From Symsagittifera roscoffensis (lineage: Eukaryota > Xenacoelomorpha > Acoela > Convolutidae), in the NCBI RefSeq assembly GCF_963678635.1, contig NC_087071.1, positions 27,637,378-27,701,377 on the forward strand: a DNA stretch of 64,000 nucleotides. The letters are read 5' to 3'. This document shows, in pieces, positions 19,986 to 30,459 of this stretch. The stretch's first letter is position 1. Each line of letters opens with the position of its first letter. The notes beneath the pieces were generated by a model. It was not told the origin of the DNA. It saw only the letters and a list, made by a program, of their open reading frames with translations, and did not search any database. Made by a program: the position numbers and the translations under genes.

Positions 19986-22900
19986 ATGCCTCTTTTGGAC
20001 ATAACCACAATTACAGACGATCAAATAACACAACTCAGGGAAAAGTTCTTCAAATTCGAAGGCGAAGAAGATCTGGATGCCGAGTCGAATGTTCCGACCA
20101 AGTATGATTTGCGAGACGTGGAGCAGTTTCGCAGTGACGATACGACAGTCAGGTTTTTCCTTTCACATGGCAAACTGGACATCGAAGAAGCTTTGAAGGC
20201 AGGTTCCGACAATATAAAAAAAACCGTGACAAAAAAAATTGAATTCAATACATAGGAAAGATTTGACTTTAAATAAGTACTACTTATCAAACACATTGCA
20301 GCTCAAAAACAGCAAAGTTTCTGAGAGCTGATTATGCAAATGCTGATTAGGAAATTGGCTAATCGAATAATTTTTTCCGAAATAGTTTGACAAACTAAGT
20401 TTATTGCCGGTCTCTGGTTGAATTGAAGGTCGTGAAGGGATGTTTTGCATGGCGCAAACAGTTTGGAGTGCGGGAGATTGATTTCGACGCCTTTCCAGAC
20501 CATGTGAAGTCCAGCAACGGAGTCAGCATACATGGCAAGCATCAATCAAACTTGGGGATCCCCAATAAACCAGAAATACACTTGAAATTTCTGCATTGGC
20601 ATATGCATAACACTCTAATAAAGGGCATTGACCATGCTCCACATCCGCTACTGCATAACTCTGCCAAACTATTTGAAGACAAAAATTTGATTTTTCATTT
20701 ACTTACAATTTTTTTGGGATCATGATTAACTTTGTTATTTTTGGGATCATTAAAAAGGACCAAATTATTGTATTTGAGATAGGGACCAGTTTGAGTTTAT
20801 GTAAGCTATATGAATTTGTTTCTTTCTGTCTGGGGACCTGCTGTCGTGACCTTGCGATCTCTATCGTCCGGTACGATCTAAAACAGAAAGCTGCAGTAAG
20901 ATTTATATTTGATGCCTTACAGTTGCTTTACAATTCAAGTTAAACAACTATTCTTTCTATACTACACAATACACTACTTCAACATGGCGCTGTCAGTGGA
21001 ACGAAAAAGAGGGGGAAAATCCGCTAAATATAGTATCATTCTGGGATGCACGAACGCCAGAACCCCCTATCTATTAGGAGGAGTGGATCATAAAGTTCCA
21101 CTGGGGCATGATCGCAAAATATGACATTGACCCTGACGATTTTTGTCTTTGCGCGTACGTTAAATGCGGCGGCTATTGCAGTAGTGCCAGAGAGGATGTA
21201 AATGGGAAAAATCGTACCGAGTCGGAGAAGAAGTTGAAGTCTAACCTATATCTCTGTATTGTAGATGAGGCGCAACGGATATTTAAAGCCCGAAAACCGG
21301 CGGTAAATGTTAAAACGGTAAAGTACCCACGGGTATTGGACGAAATGCAAAATGTCTTCCAACGCGAACGAAATGTGACACATGAGAGGGGACTTTTCTA
21401 TGGAAGAAAGCAGAGGAAAAATGAAACGTTTAAAAAATTCCACGCGGAATTAAGTGCTCTTGCGGGCAGGTGTGATTTTGCAAACTCGGCCGAAAATGTT
21501 CGTGATATTTTTATTATGAACATGCGGGAATCGGATTGCCAAAGAAAATTATCACGATCACCAAAACTACAAGAGGAAGTCTATAGGATCGCACTGTCTT
21601 ATGAGCGAGGTGAACGTGCATATAAATCCTACACTGGAAAACCAGCTTCGTCCGCGCCGCCGATAACCATCAAACAGGAGCCAGTTAATAATATAAGAAG
21701 GGGACAAGGGTATTTCAGGGGTCGAGCACGCGGGAGACGCGGAGGATACACCCAAGGATCAAGCAGTGGGGGCGGCGGAAATAACCGTAGGTGTTATAAT
21801 TGTGACGCGATGCGAGTTGTCCTGCAAAGGGAGCAACATGTAATTCGTGTCGGAAACTGGGACATTTTGAACGCACATGCTGAGGAATTAGAAAAGGTAC
21901 TAACCAGTGGAGGGGACGAGGACGAGTCGGATTGGTGAGGGTTGAAAATGAGCACCATCAGAGCATGCAGAGTGTCGATAATGTGGCGGAAGATTCAGTG
22001 GCATGGGTGAATTAGCAAGGAAGCGGGGAGAATGAATCCATGACGTCAGGATCCGATGACTACATGGTGATGCCAATCAAGAAGAAGAAGAACGTGACGG
22101 AACTGAAGATCCCTGGGGCCCGAGTCCAGGTCGAGGTGTCGGGAAAGAAGATGTGGATAGATAGCGGATCTCCTGTGACGATTTTCAGCATGACGGACCT
22201 GAAAGCAACATTAGGTAAAACTAATATTCAATTACAACCCTCTCAAGATGAATTTTTGGACTACAATAACAACCGAATACACATACTTGGAAAGGTAGCG
22301 GTGACAGCACCAGCACAAGTGTCAGTAATATCTGGAAATCATCAGCCAATCCTTGGGCGCGATCTGATGGGCACCCTAGGCCTGGAGTTGGTGCAAAGAA
22401 GGAAAGTGATGGGAATCACGGGGAAGGGAGCAGTCAAGAAAAGGAGGAATATGATGAATTACCAACATATTTCTGTAAGTTGTACCCAAATTTATTTACC
22501 AGAATAGGAAAAATTCCGAAACGCTAAAGTAAGAGCCGAATTCTTTGAAATCCTAAAGCCGATACAACAGAAGGGGCGTCGGGTGCCTATCAGTCTACAA
22601 GATAAGGTAGACAAACAAAATGATCGGTTGATAAAAGAAGGTCATATCATCAAACTACAAGAATGTTCGGATAAGTACTTTGTCTCTCCTATAGTAATCA
22701 CAGTAAAAAAAAGATGGAAGTATAAAATTGGCATTAGAATCAAGATAACTGAAAAAACATGTACACAAGAATAAGTACCAAATGCCAAATATTGACGAAC
22801 TATTAGACGGGATAAATCAAATAATTGCAGAAAGAAAAGCGGGGGATGTATACTTTACAACCTTGGATTTCACATACGCGTACGGACAAGTTTCCTAAGA

Positions 22901-25900
22901 ACAAAAGACGAGCGAGCAATGCAATTTTTCACTAGTCGGCGGAAAATCGACGGGAACTTATCGCTTTAAAAACGGGTTTTACGGGGTCACATCAATGCCA
23001 GCGGAGTTTCAAAAAGTCATTGATAATTTACTTTAAGAATTCCCCCCGGCAAACGCTTTCATCAATGATATTCTAATTGCATCCAAGGGAACTAAAGTAA
23101 GCATATTGCATTAGTGAAAAAAATATTAAAGAAGTTGGACGTATCAAATGTTTCGTTGAAATTACGAAAATGCGAATTTGCAAAAACGGAGTGTGAATGG
23201 CTAGGGTATCGAATTGGGGAAAGTGGCATCGCGCCGTAAGTCCGGAAAACACAAGCGGTAGAAGATTTGAAAACCCCAAAATTTAGAAAGCAATTAAAAT
23301 CACTGATGGGTTCGATGCACAGTTTGCATAAGTTTTTGCCAAAACTCGCGGAAGTGAGCGCACCATTACTCAGTCAGAATAACGATTTTGTCTGGACGCC
23401 TAATTGCGAGAATGCGCTTCAACATTTAAAATCGCTAGTGAAAACATAGTGGAACTTAGACATTTCGATATTCACCGTGAAACGAGGATAAGTTGTGATG
23501 CTAGTCACGATGGCCTAGGAGCCGTGTTAGAACAGCACAGCGCCTCCGGTTGGCATCCAATTTCGTTTGCGTCACGGTACCCTAATCCGGCCGAGAAAAA
23601 ACATTCTACAAATGAGTTAGAGTTACTCGCGGTAGTATGGGCTACGGAACATTTTCGAAACTATATATATGGCCGCTATTTTACAGGTATATCAGATCAC
23701 AAAGCGTTGCTTACACTATTAAATTCTTCCCCAAAAGGAAATAAAACATTTTTTAGCCGGTTAACTCGATGGTACGATCATTTAGTACCTTATGATTTCA
23801 AAGTTGAACATATACAGGGGTCAAAAAAGGGAATGGCAGACTATTTGCCTCGGTTTCCATCCGCAGCGGCACCCGAGACAAGTCATTATGATTAAAGTTT
23901 TACAGTAGCGAAAATAAACATGATCAACGAAGCATTAAAACCTAAGGATCAGTTGAAGCCTAGGGGTCAGAAAGTGAATCAAATTAAGACAAAACCGACG
24001 GTAGAGGCCGAACGGTCATGCCTCTATTCAAAGAGAAAAGTTGTATCCAATGAAACTAAAAGAAAAGCTGAATATGCAAATATTCACCGTGAGCACACGC
24101 GCTCACTGGATGGCGTGGTTACATGCAACCGACGGTTAGCCAATCAGAATCGAGAGATTTGCATACCGGCGGAAATATGCAAATGCCGAAGCGAGAAAAT
24201 CAGACGTTGTTCTCAGTACGTAAAATCAAGTTGTGATATTCAAGATAAAAGTACAAAAAATATGTCATCAATCAATTCACCCGAGAAAAGCTATCCAAGA
24301 GCTTCTGCTATTGATAATACCTCAACCCATTCCGGCGATGTAAACCTCAATGTAGTTCTAAACCGATTAAACCAGCCGCCGAGTTTAAGTTCTGATTCTG
24401 ATATAGAAGTAATACCGCCAGAAAAAGTTATTCCGAAACCGACAAATTCGAAAAAGTTAAACACTGTTATTTCAATTCCCCATCAGTTTCCCGGATTATC
24501 TTATCCACTTGTGCAGAATGATAAATAGATTTATTCAATAGTGCCTACTGATAGTAAAGTAGTTAAAATCGATTACCCTGAGATTCTAAATTTGAAATTA
24601 GTCGAAGCCAATTTGGAAAAAGACCCGATACTAAAGACGATCCGCGACGCGATCCGAGATAAGGACCCACGAGCCATGGACATCATTACCAGATTGGGGC
24701 AATATTACGCCCAACATTACAACGATTTTGCTGTGCGCGAAAACTGTCTGCGGATGGATGGCCGGCTGGCCATACTGAAGGATATGTCGTCAGCAGTGTT
24801 AAACCGATTGCATTTCAACCACCACGGACGAGATAAGTTTTTTTTTCCGCCGTGAAGGAAGTATGGATACCGCTGACGCATAGGAACATTGCCGCCACAG
24901 CCAAATATTGTAAAAGCTGCTTAGAAGCAGGAAAAAATCTTAAGCCAGACATTCCAAAGAATGATAATGGGGACACTTAAGTGCCTAATGAACCCAATGA
25001 TTTGGTCCAATTAGACTTCTGGGGTCCGGTAAATTATGTACGGGGTCGGAAGAAACATGTACTAGTAGCAGTAGATACGTTTTCGCATTGGCCGTCGGCT
25101 TATGTCTGTTCCAGTAACAAGTCTAAAAATGTATTAAAATTCCTAAGGAAGTACATAAATACCCATGGGCACCCAGGGAAATTACGTATGGATCAGGTGG
25201 TTGGTTTTTTCTCGAATGAAATACAAAATTTCTGTAATTATGAGGGAATTGAACTAATGAAATCTCCGGTTAAGGACCACCGTGCGACGGGAATGGTCGA
25301 ACGGACAATTGGCTCGATAAAAAACTACGTGCTGACATACCTCCAGGAGAATGAAAACCATTAATTTGGATTAATAATATCCCGTGCGCTGAGCGCGCTA
25401 CGTTTTGGGCCGCATTCTAAGACCAAGCTAACGCCATTTGAGGCTTATCATGGAAGAGAAGCGAATACGGCCCTTCGAAATTTGACGAGAAAGCTATCAA
25501 TGAAAAATCTAAATTGAAACAATGTCATTAACCAGAAGTTATCTTGTTTAGACAAGGCGAGAGGTCTACCTGATGTGGAATTAACTCTCGATTGGGAGAA
25601 ACGGAGCGATCCTGTGTACGCCCCGGAAAACCGTAGAACTCCTAGGGTTTTAGATGAGCATGACCTGATCGAGACGGACGTGGACCCTAATGCCACGGAG
25701 GTGGTGGATCCCAAGGCACCACGAGAATTGCCTAAGGCACCAGAATGGCTAAAAAGACACAAAACCAGTACCACGGCGGTATTCCAGAAGACCGGAAAAA
25801 CGGACCCAAGAAGATTAAACATTTACCATTAAAAATTGAAAAATTAACGAAACACACGGTGCAAATGGAAAAAGGGTCATTATTTAGGCGAAGTGGTGTT

Positions 25901-28900
25901 TCATTTAGATCGGCGGCTGAAGAAAGCCGAATTGAGGAAAGGATCGACGCGAGCACTCCGGGTCCAAGCAAACCCATCAAGAGCACCCCGGTTCCAAGCA
26001 AGCCTACAAAGTATAAGAGGAAAGCTGAAAAGAACCAATTAGAAATGGAACAAGCGCGGAAAACGAAGAAAAATCGAGTAGTCGAGGACAGCGAAGACGA
26101 AGATATGGAACGAGCGCGGAAAACGAGAAAAAAATCGAATAGTCGAGTATAGCGAGGACGAAAGCGACGAAGATGGAGATAGCGACGGGGCAGTCATGGG
26201 GCGCACTGACGAAGCGGCGAAAATTGCAGCGAGCGGCGGAGAGAATGAACCGTCGGGAACGGATAAAGAACAGACACCTAAAACCGTCGGTAGTAAGCGA
26301 AAGCAGGGCGAGGAGGCAACGCGAAAATCGACGCGACAACGGAGAGGAGTCGATAAAATGGGTGGAAGGATGATTCACCGGATCGAACACAAGTGAGCGA
26401 TGAAGAAAAACCTTAATGAGAGGTTTGGCGAGCGTGCCTGAAAACTCAGAAACTCAAGTCGAAACTAAAACTGTTTATTAAAACTTTAACTAAAGATGAG
26501 TTGATAAATTTTACATCTACGATCTAAAATTTATTTGTGGTTGCCCGAATGAGATAGGGACCAGTTTGAGTTTATGTAAGCTATATGAATTTGTTTCTTT
26601 CTGTCTGGGGACCTGCTGTCGTGACCTTGCGATCTCTATCGTCCGGTACGATCTAAAACAGAAAGCTGCAGTAAGCTTTATATTTGATGCCTTACAGTTG
26701 CTTTACAATTCAAGTTAAACAACTGTTCTTTCTATACTACACAATACACTACTTCAACATATTCTCTCTAAAAATGTTTTATTATTACTATTATTATTAA
26801 TTTACAGATTAGATAAGCGAGTCTGAAGGTATTGCTCCCATTTAAGTTCAGTTTAAAGTTTCCATGTGCTTGATACTATCTCTAAATAGCCGGAGTCGAA
26901 GTATCTTAAAAATTATCTTAAAATTCGAGATTTTGAGACCCTGGCTGAAGATTTGGAAGAGGATGTTAACTTGGCCTTATGTTGAAACCTTTACCCATGC
27001 AAAATCATTTTTCACGCAGAGATGAGTAATTTAAAAGTTTTAATCCAAGCAAAAACTGGGTCTGAGAATCCAAGCAAAAACTTGATCCACAAAAAATTAT
27101 CTGGGGCCTTAAAATTGATTGATCTTATATCTTATCCTAAAAAGGAACCGACAAAGAAGGGCGAAGAATTATTTGGATGTACATGAACCGCCTGAAGAGA
27201 ACCAAAAATGACGTCGAGATCTGGTCCAGATACTTCGTGTACCACTTGGAGAAACTCTACCAGCAGAGGGGAGACAAGAGGCTTATTTTCGTCAATGACA
27301 TGACAGGGATTGGGATTACTAACTTCGATTATGAGTTGACTCGGTTTGCGGTTAACTTGTTTGAGAATCACTATCCTGACCTGCTTGCATTCCAGGTGAC
27401 AATTGGCTCCAGAGTTAATCAAGTTTAGGTAATTTTAAGAAGGTGAAGCGGTAGTGAACAAATGTAATTCGAAAAAATCCAAGTTGATTACTCTTTCTTA
27501 ATCACAATCAAAAATATAAGGTGGTCTTATTCATAGGCTTTACGCTTCGACTTTCAAAGTATATCTTCACAGAGGAAGATTTCAGAGTTGACACAGGACT
27601 GTCGAGTATAACATCGAAAAAAAAGTTCGGGTCGTCACGATTGAAAATACTACGAGCACATTTCAAGCATACCTGTTTAAAATAAATATTTTCCAAACTT
27701 TTTCAATTAATATTTTCGCAAAAATTCCTCGGTATAATGAAAAGATGGTGCTCATAAAAAATCACGTCCGCGACAAATCATAATTTCTATTAAACTCTAT
27801 TTAGAATTTTAAGATTTAAAGAAATTCGCGCTAAAGCAAGGTAAATGAATGGCAAGAGCTTTTTATTTACAAAATTCAACCCACATTATATCACTATTGC
27901 AAACTTTAAAATGAATCTATGCGTTATCTGAAAACTACCCGAAAAAAATTCTCGCCTCGATGACTCAAGTGGCTTCTGCACAAATGGTTTTACGGAGGAA
28001 TTTTGTCGATCTTTTACTAACTCAATCACTTGGAATTGCTTGGCCTCTGCTGAAACATTAACTCGAAAAATGTGCCAAATAAATAGTACCAAAACTCTGA
28101 GAGCCTTTTGGAAAAATTTGATAACAAAAATTTGGGTGGGGTTGAGATTGCTGTTTCAGATACTTTTTCAATGGTCCCAAATCATTTGAAAGATGGAACA
28201 TGCCCAAATAAGGTTCAAAGATTCCTGAGCAGGATCAAAAACAGCCACATTCATTCAAGTATGGTCGCTACATACCTTTAACTCAGTGCAAACGCAGTCA
28301 AAAATAGTAAAGCAGCTGAGTGATCCATTTTTTCCTTAAACTATTAGAGGAATGACACTAAGCCGCAGTTTATCATTACCTCTACGAAAAATTGCAACTC
28401 TTTTTTCGCTCCCATTTGCCCCGAGATATTTGGTAGCGAATCTTATGTCAGATATTTGATTGCAAAAATCGCGTCTTTTTTTGGGTCGAGAAGGTCCAAA
28501 AATTGATTCTCATGAGCATCGTCTTTACTAATTTTGGCATCTAGGCTGAATATCATCGCCACTTTCCGCAACACTCAACTGCTCTACGGGGTGATCATCT
28601 GTTGCCTACTATTTAAAAATATTATTCAAGTTTGGCATGGTGCTGACTGAACACCAAAATCCACTTAACCGTTTATCGGCAGAAGTCCTGGGTACTTTGG
28701 TACAAAAACTTGCAAAACATTGAATAACCATGTGCGCCCTAGAGAAGAAAAAATTAGATAAAAGTTTTAGGCGACTCACTCGTCACTCCACAACCCTTGT
28801 TTGAGTATTGTAAGATCTCTAAGGAAGGACGATGCAGAACAAAATAAATTGAAAGAAATTTTGCAAAAATATCGACCAATATTAAGGAGTTTTACTGCAA

Positions 28901-29473
28901 TGCTCGGAATCTAACACAGAATATATGCTGCACATCGTAAGCACTAGCAGAAAAAAAAGCTTTAGATAGACAAGCAATCAGATTAGTAAGTTAAAAAGCT
29001 TTAAAAGAAATTGACCACAGGATCATGAAGCATGTCTTTTTGAGTCATCTTTTCTAACTGATTAAAGAAATCTTTTTGGCACTATTTCGTATGAAAAATT
29101 ATTTAAGATTTTTTTACCCGAAGAAATTTCTTCGGGTTTTGCAGCTAATAAATACTTATTTTTAGTGAGGGGGGGGGGGGGGGAGGCAGCGAGCGAAAAA
29201 CAAAAATATAGTAAATTATAAAGTAATAAATAGTAGTACGCTAAAGTAGTTAATAATGTAGTCTATTTTAATAGGGCGGCATCGTTTAGCATTTGTGAAT
29301 AGGTGAACTTCAACATGGCGTGGACTCTGAAAACCGCTTGGAACATCATTAAGACCTGGATGACCCCAGAAGCCATTTCCAGGGTCAAGTTCGTCAAGGG
29401 GGACGAAGTTCAGCAGTACGTATGCTCCGAGTTCATCCCCATGCACATGGGAGGAGAGTACAAATGCTGTTGA
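19986..29473 (+). CDS. MOSPD2-like CRAL-TRIO domain protein, 4 exons, 246 aa
   Basis: Exons 19986-20198, 20429-20534, 27145-27395 and 29303-29473 join in frame (213+106+251+171 nt) into 246 residues. Residues 1-75 form a CRAL-TRIO N-terminal helical region (DVEQFRSDDTTVRFFL...LDIEEALK). CFAWRKQFGV, VSIHG, TDKEGRRIIW, FVNDMTGIGI, NHYPDLLAFQ, NFNMAWTLKTAWNIIKTW and FIPMHMGG then follow the order of the lipid-binding lobe of motile sperm domain-containing protein 2 (MOSPD2). It probably binds or transfers a hydrophobic ligand. The start at 19986 fits the family N-terminus; the frame is open upstream. The protein stops just after the lobe (GEYKCC), so the MSP domain and membrane anchor of full MOSPD2 are absent unless a donor near 29456 (GA, GTACAA) leads to further exons; I found none in the window. 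Intron 1 and intron 2 need GC donors; intron 3 is GT-AG. Intron 2 is stretched to 6.6 kb by a gypsy insertion. Confidence 0.85.
20199..20428 (+). other. Intron 1, GC-AG type
   Basis: Boundaries TTGAAG|GCAGGT ... TTGAAG|GTCGTG. This is the placement that gives the family-consistent ALK-VVKGCFAWRK reading. The GT three bases further on would put exon 2 out of frame. Confidence 0.65.
20775..20984 (+). repeat. Gypsy element 2, 5' LTR
   Basis: 210-bp LTR. Differences from the 3' copy are AGTAAGATTT/AGTAAGCTTT and CAACTATTC/CAACTGTTC. The next 18 bases (20985-21002, TGGCGCTGTCAGTGGAAC) are the primer-binding site, again tRNA-Ser-like at its start. Confidence 0.9.
20984..21938 (+). pseudogene. Gypsy element 2 gag, frameshifted
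   Basis: The ATG at 20984-20986 uses the last LTR base and gives MALSVERKRGGKS, but this frame ends by 21124. The gag continues in the 21108-21938 frame (ERGLFYGRKQRKNETFKKFH, NVRDIFIMNMRESDCQRKL), clearly homologous to element 1 gag. A Gly/Arg-rich stretch precedes the zinc knuckle, which starts CYNC and then continues in another frame (CNSCRKLGHFERTC), so a frameshift breaks the knuckle. Confidence 0.8.
22040..23895 (+). pseudogene. Gypsy element 2 protease, RT and RNase H, broken
   Basis: Protease with WIDSGSPVTIF near 22155-22185 (D-S-G, unlike the DSA of element 1). RT in several frames: CSDKYFVSPIVIT, TLDFTYAYGQVS, GTYRFKNGFYGV, and FINDILIA where YLDD is expected, so the first catalytic Asp is Asn. 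RNase H is open from 23404 to 23895 (CDASHDGLGA, STNELELLAVVWA, SDHKALL). Stops and shifts near 22500, 22770, 22900, 23035 and 23450 rule out one functional polyprotein. Confidence 0.82.
24541..25364 (+). pseudogene. Gypsy element 2 integrase, broken
   Basis: The zinc-binding region is disrupted near 24850 by a shift in a T-run. The catalytic core is readable from 24981: QLDFWGP, RMDQVVGFF and ATGMVE, with exactly 35 residues between the last D and E. 23920-24528 upstream is an open linker without a recognised domain; it includes an acidic-hydrophobic motif (DSDIEVI). Confidence 0.8.
25445..26396 (+). pseudogene. Gypsy element 2 C-terminal basic tail, frameshifted
   Basis: Overlapping frames encode a Lys/Arg-rich, Glu/Asp-rich tail (RRTPRVLDEHDLIETDVDP, VVEDSEDEDMERARKTRKK, KSTRQRRGVDKMGGRMI). 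It occupies the same position as the long tail of element 1, with a comparable TRQ/R-rich segment near its end. At least one shift near 26130 separates the parts. Function unknown; nucleic-acid or chromatin binding would fit the charge. Confidence 0.6.
26550..26759 (+). repeat. Gypsy element 2, 3' LTR
   Basis: 210-bp LTR followed by TATT, the target-site duplication. Confidence 0.9.
29116..29137. repeat. 22-bp perfect palindrome
   Basis: ACCCGAAGAAATTTCTTCGG continuing GT is its own reverse complement over 22 bases. It is preceded by a T-run and followed by TTTT. Inside intron 3. Confidence 0.85.
29169..29183 (+). repeat. G15 homopolymer
   Basis: Fifteen consecutive G, about 120 bp before the intron 3 acceptor. 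Rare in an AT-rich genome; its true length may be uncertain for technical reasons. Confidence 0.8.
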
Positions 29474-30459
29474 ACTGCAACTGTTTTTTTACTTAGATTG
29501 TTATTTATTTCACTAGTTTTACAGTATTTCTTCATTTCATCAGTTTTGTCATCAATTAACGTTCGCTCAAACGTTCGTTATCAATTTCAGTTAAATTATA
29601 TTGTCTTTAGCAATAGAGAAGAACCATGGTTATTCAAAAACAAATAATTCTTAGCAACATACTTCAGGCGATTTCATTACATAGCCAACAGAAAGTTGGA
29701 AAAAATGAGGCGGCAATTTTCCACGAAACTAACCCAATTTGAAAAAACTGAATCAATAGGTAATTTTTTGTTCCTAATTTTTTGTTCCTCTGCAGAATCT
29801 ATTAATCAAAATCCACTTTCGAAACCTTGCTTTCCTTTTCAGCGTGAACAAATTCAAGGCTTTTCTCGGACAAAAAAAAACAAACGACCGAAATAGTTGT
29901 CTGCACTTTGTCCATTGACACTTAATAACCATTGAACCAAAACTACGCGAAAATTCAATTGATGATAGCAATTCCTAACTAGATGATGCATTCCACGCAC
30001 TGCCTAACCGTTTTCGATTTTCGTTGTCTTAATCACTAGGTATTTACAACAGATAAAAAAATGTATGTTTTCTTTGATTGATGAAAAAAATGTTTGGTGT
30101 CTTCGGTTCCCAGAAGAACAGCCAAACTTTAAGAAAGTTTAGGATTTACTATTTGGTTTCACACATTTTCTCACCAACCATACGATATTATATTCCATTC
30201 CTACAGAAACACAAATGCATTCAGAAGCAAAGCTACACATCGCACTCACTAACAAGTTTTTTTCAAAACAAGCAAAACGTTTTTGAAATAAACCCTTTTT
30301 TGAAACTGTTCAGTCATAAACACTAAAGTCCCAGCGATAACTGGAGGTACCTGTTGGTTAATTTTCGAAATTGTTGTACTGATGTGGGATGAATTAGGTA
30401 ATTTCAAAAAAAAAATAAAAATTGGGCTTCACCGAAAACATTAGTTGTTGCAATAAAAT
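29474..30459. other. No gene seen; 3' flank of the CRAL-TRIO gene
   Basis: AT-rich sequence following the stop codon. The first part is presumably 3' untranslated sequence. No MSP-domain exon was found on the plus strand here. Confidence 0.45.

Larger units (their letters stand above)
20775..26759 (+). mobile_element. Ty3/gypsy element 2, defective, in an intron
   Basis: Direct repeats of 210 bp at 20775-20984 and 26550-26759 (TGAGATAG...TTCAACA) with two visible differences. TATT at 20771-20774 and 26760-26763 is a 4-bp target-site duplication. Internal order is gag, protease, RT, RNase H, integrase and a basic tail, related to element 1 but with many stops and frameshifts. It has the same LTR/primer-site/ATG arrangement as element 1. 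Confidence 0.92.
20535..27144 (+). other. Intron 2, GC-AG type, contains gypsy element 2
   Basis: Boundaries CATG|GCAAGC ... AAAAAG|GAACCG give S-I-H-G-T-D-K-E-G across the junction, as expected for the CRAL-TRIO family. Of its 6610 bp, 5985 are the inserted gypsy element in the same orientation as the gene. Confidence 0.7.
27396..29302 (+). other. Intron 3 of the CRAL-TRIO gene, GT-AG
   Basis: Boundaries TTCCAG|GTGACA ... GAATAG|GTGAAC, phase 0. The intron holds a 22-bp perfect palindrome and a 15-base G run but no gene. Confidence 0.8.
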
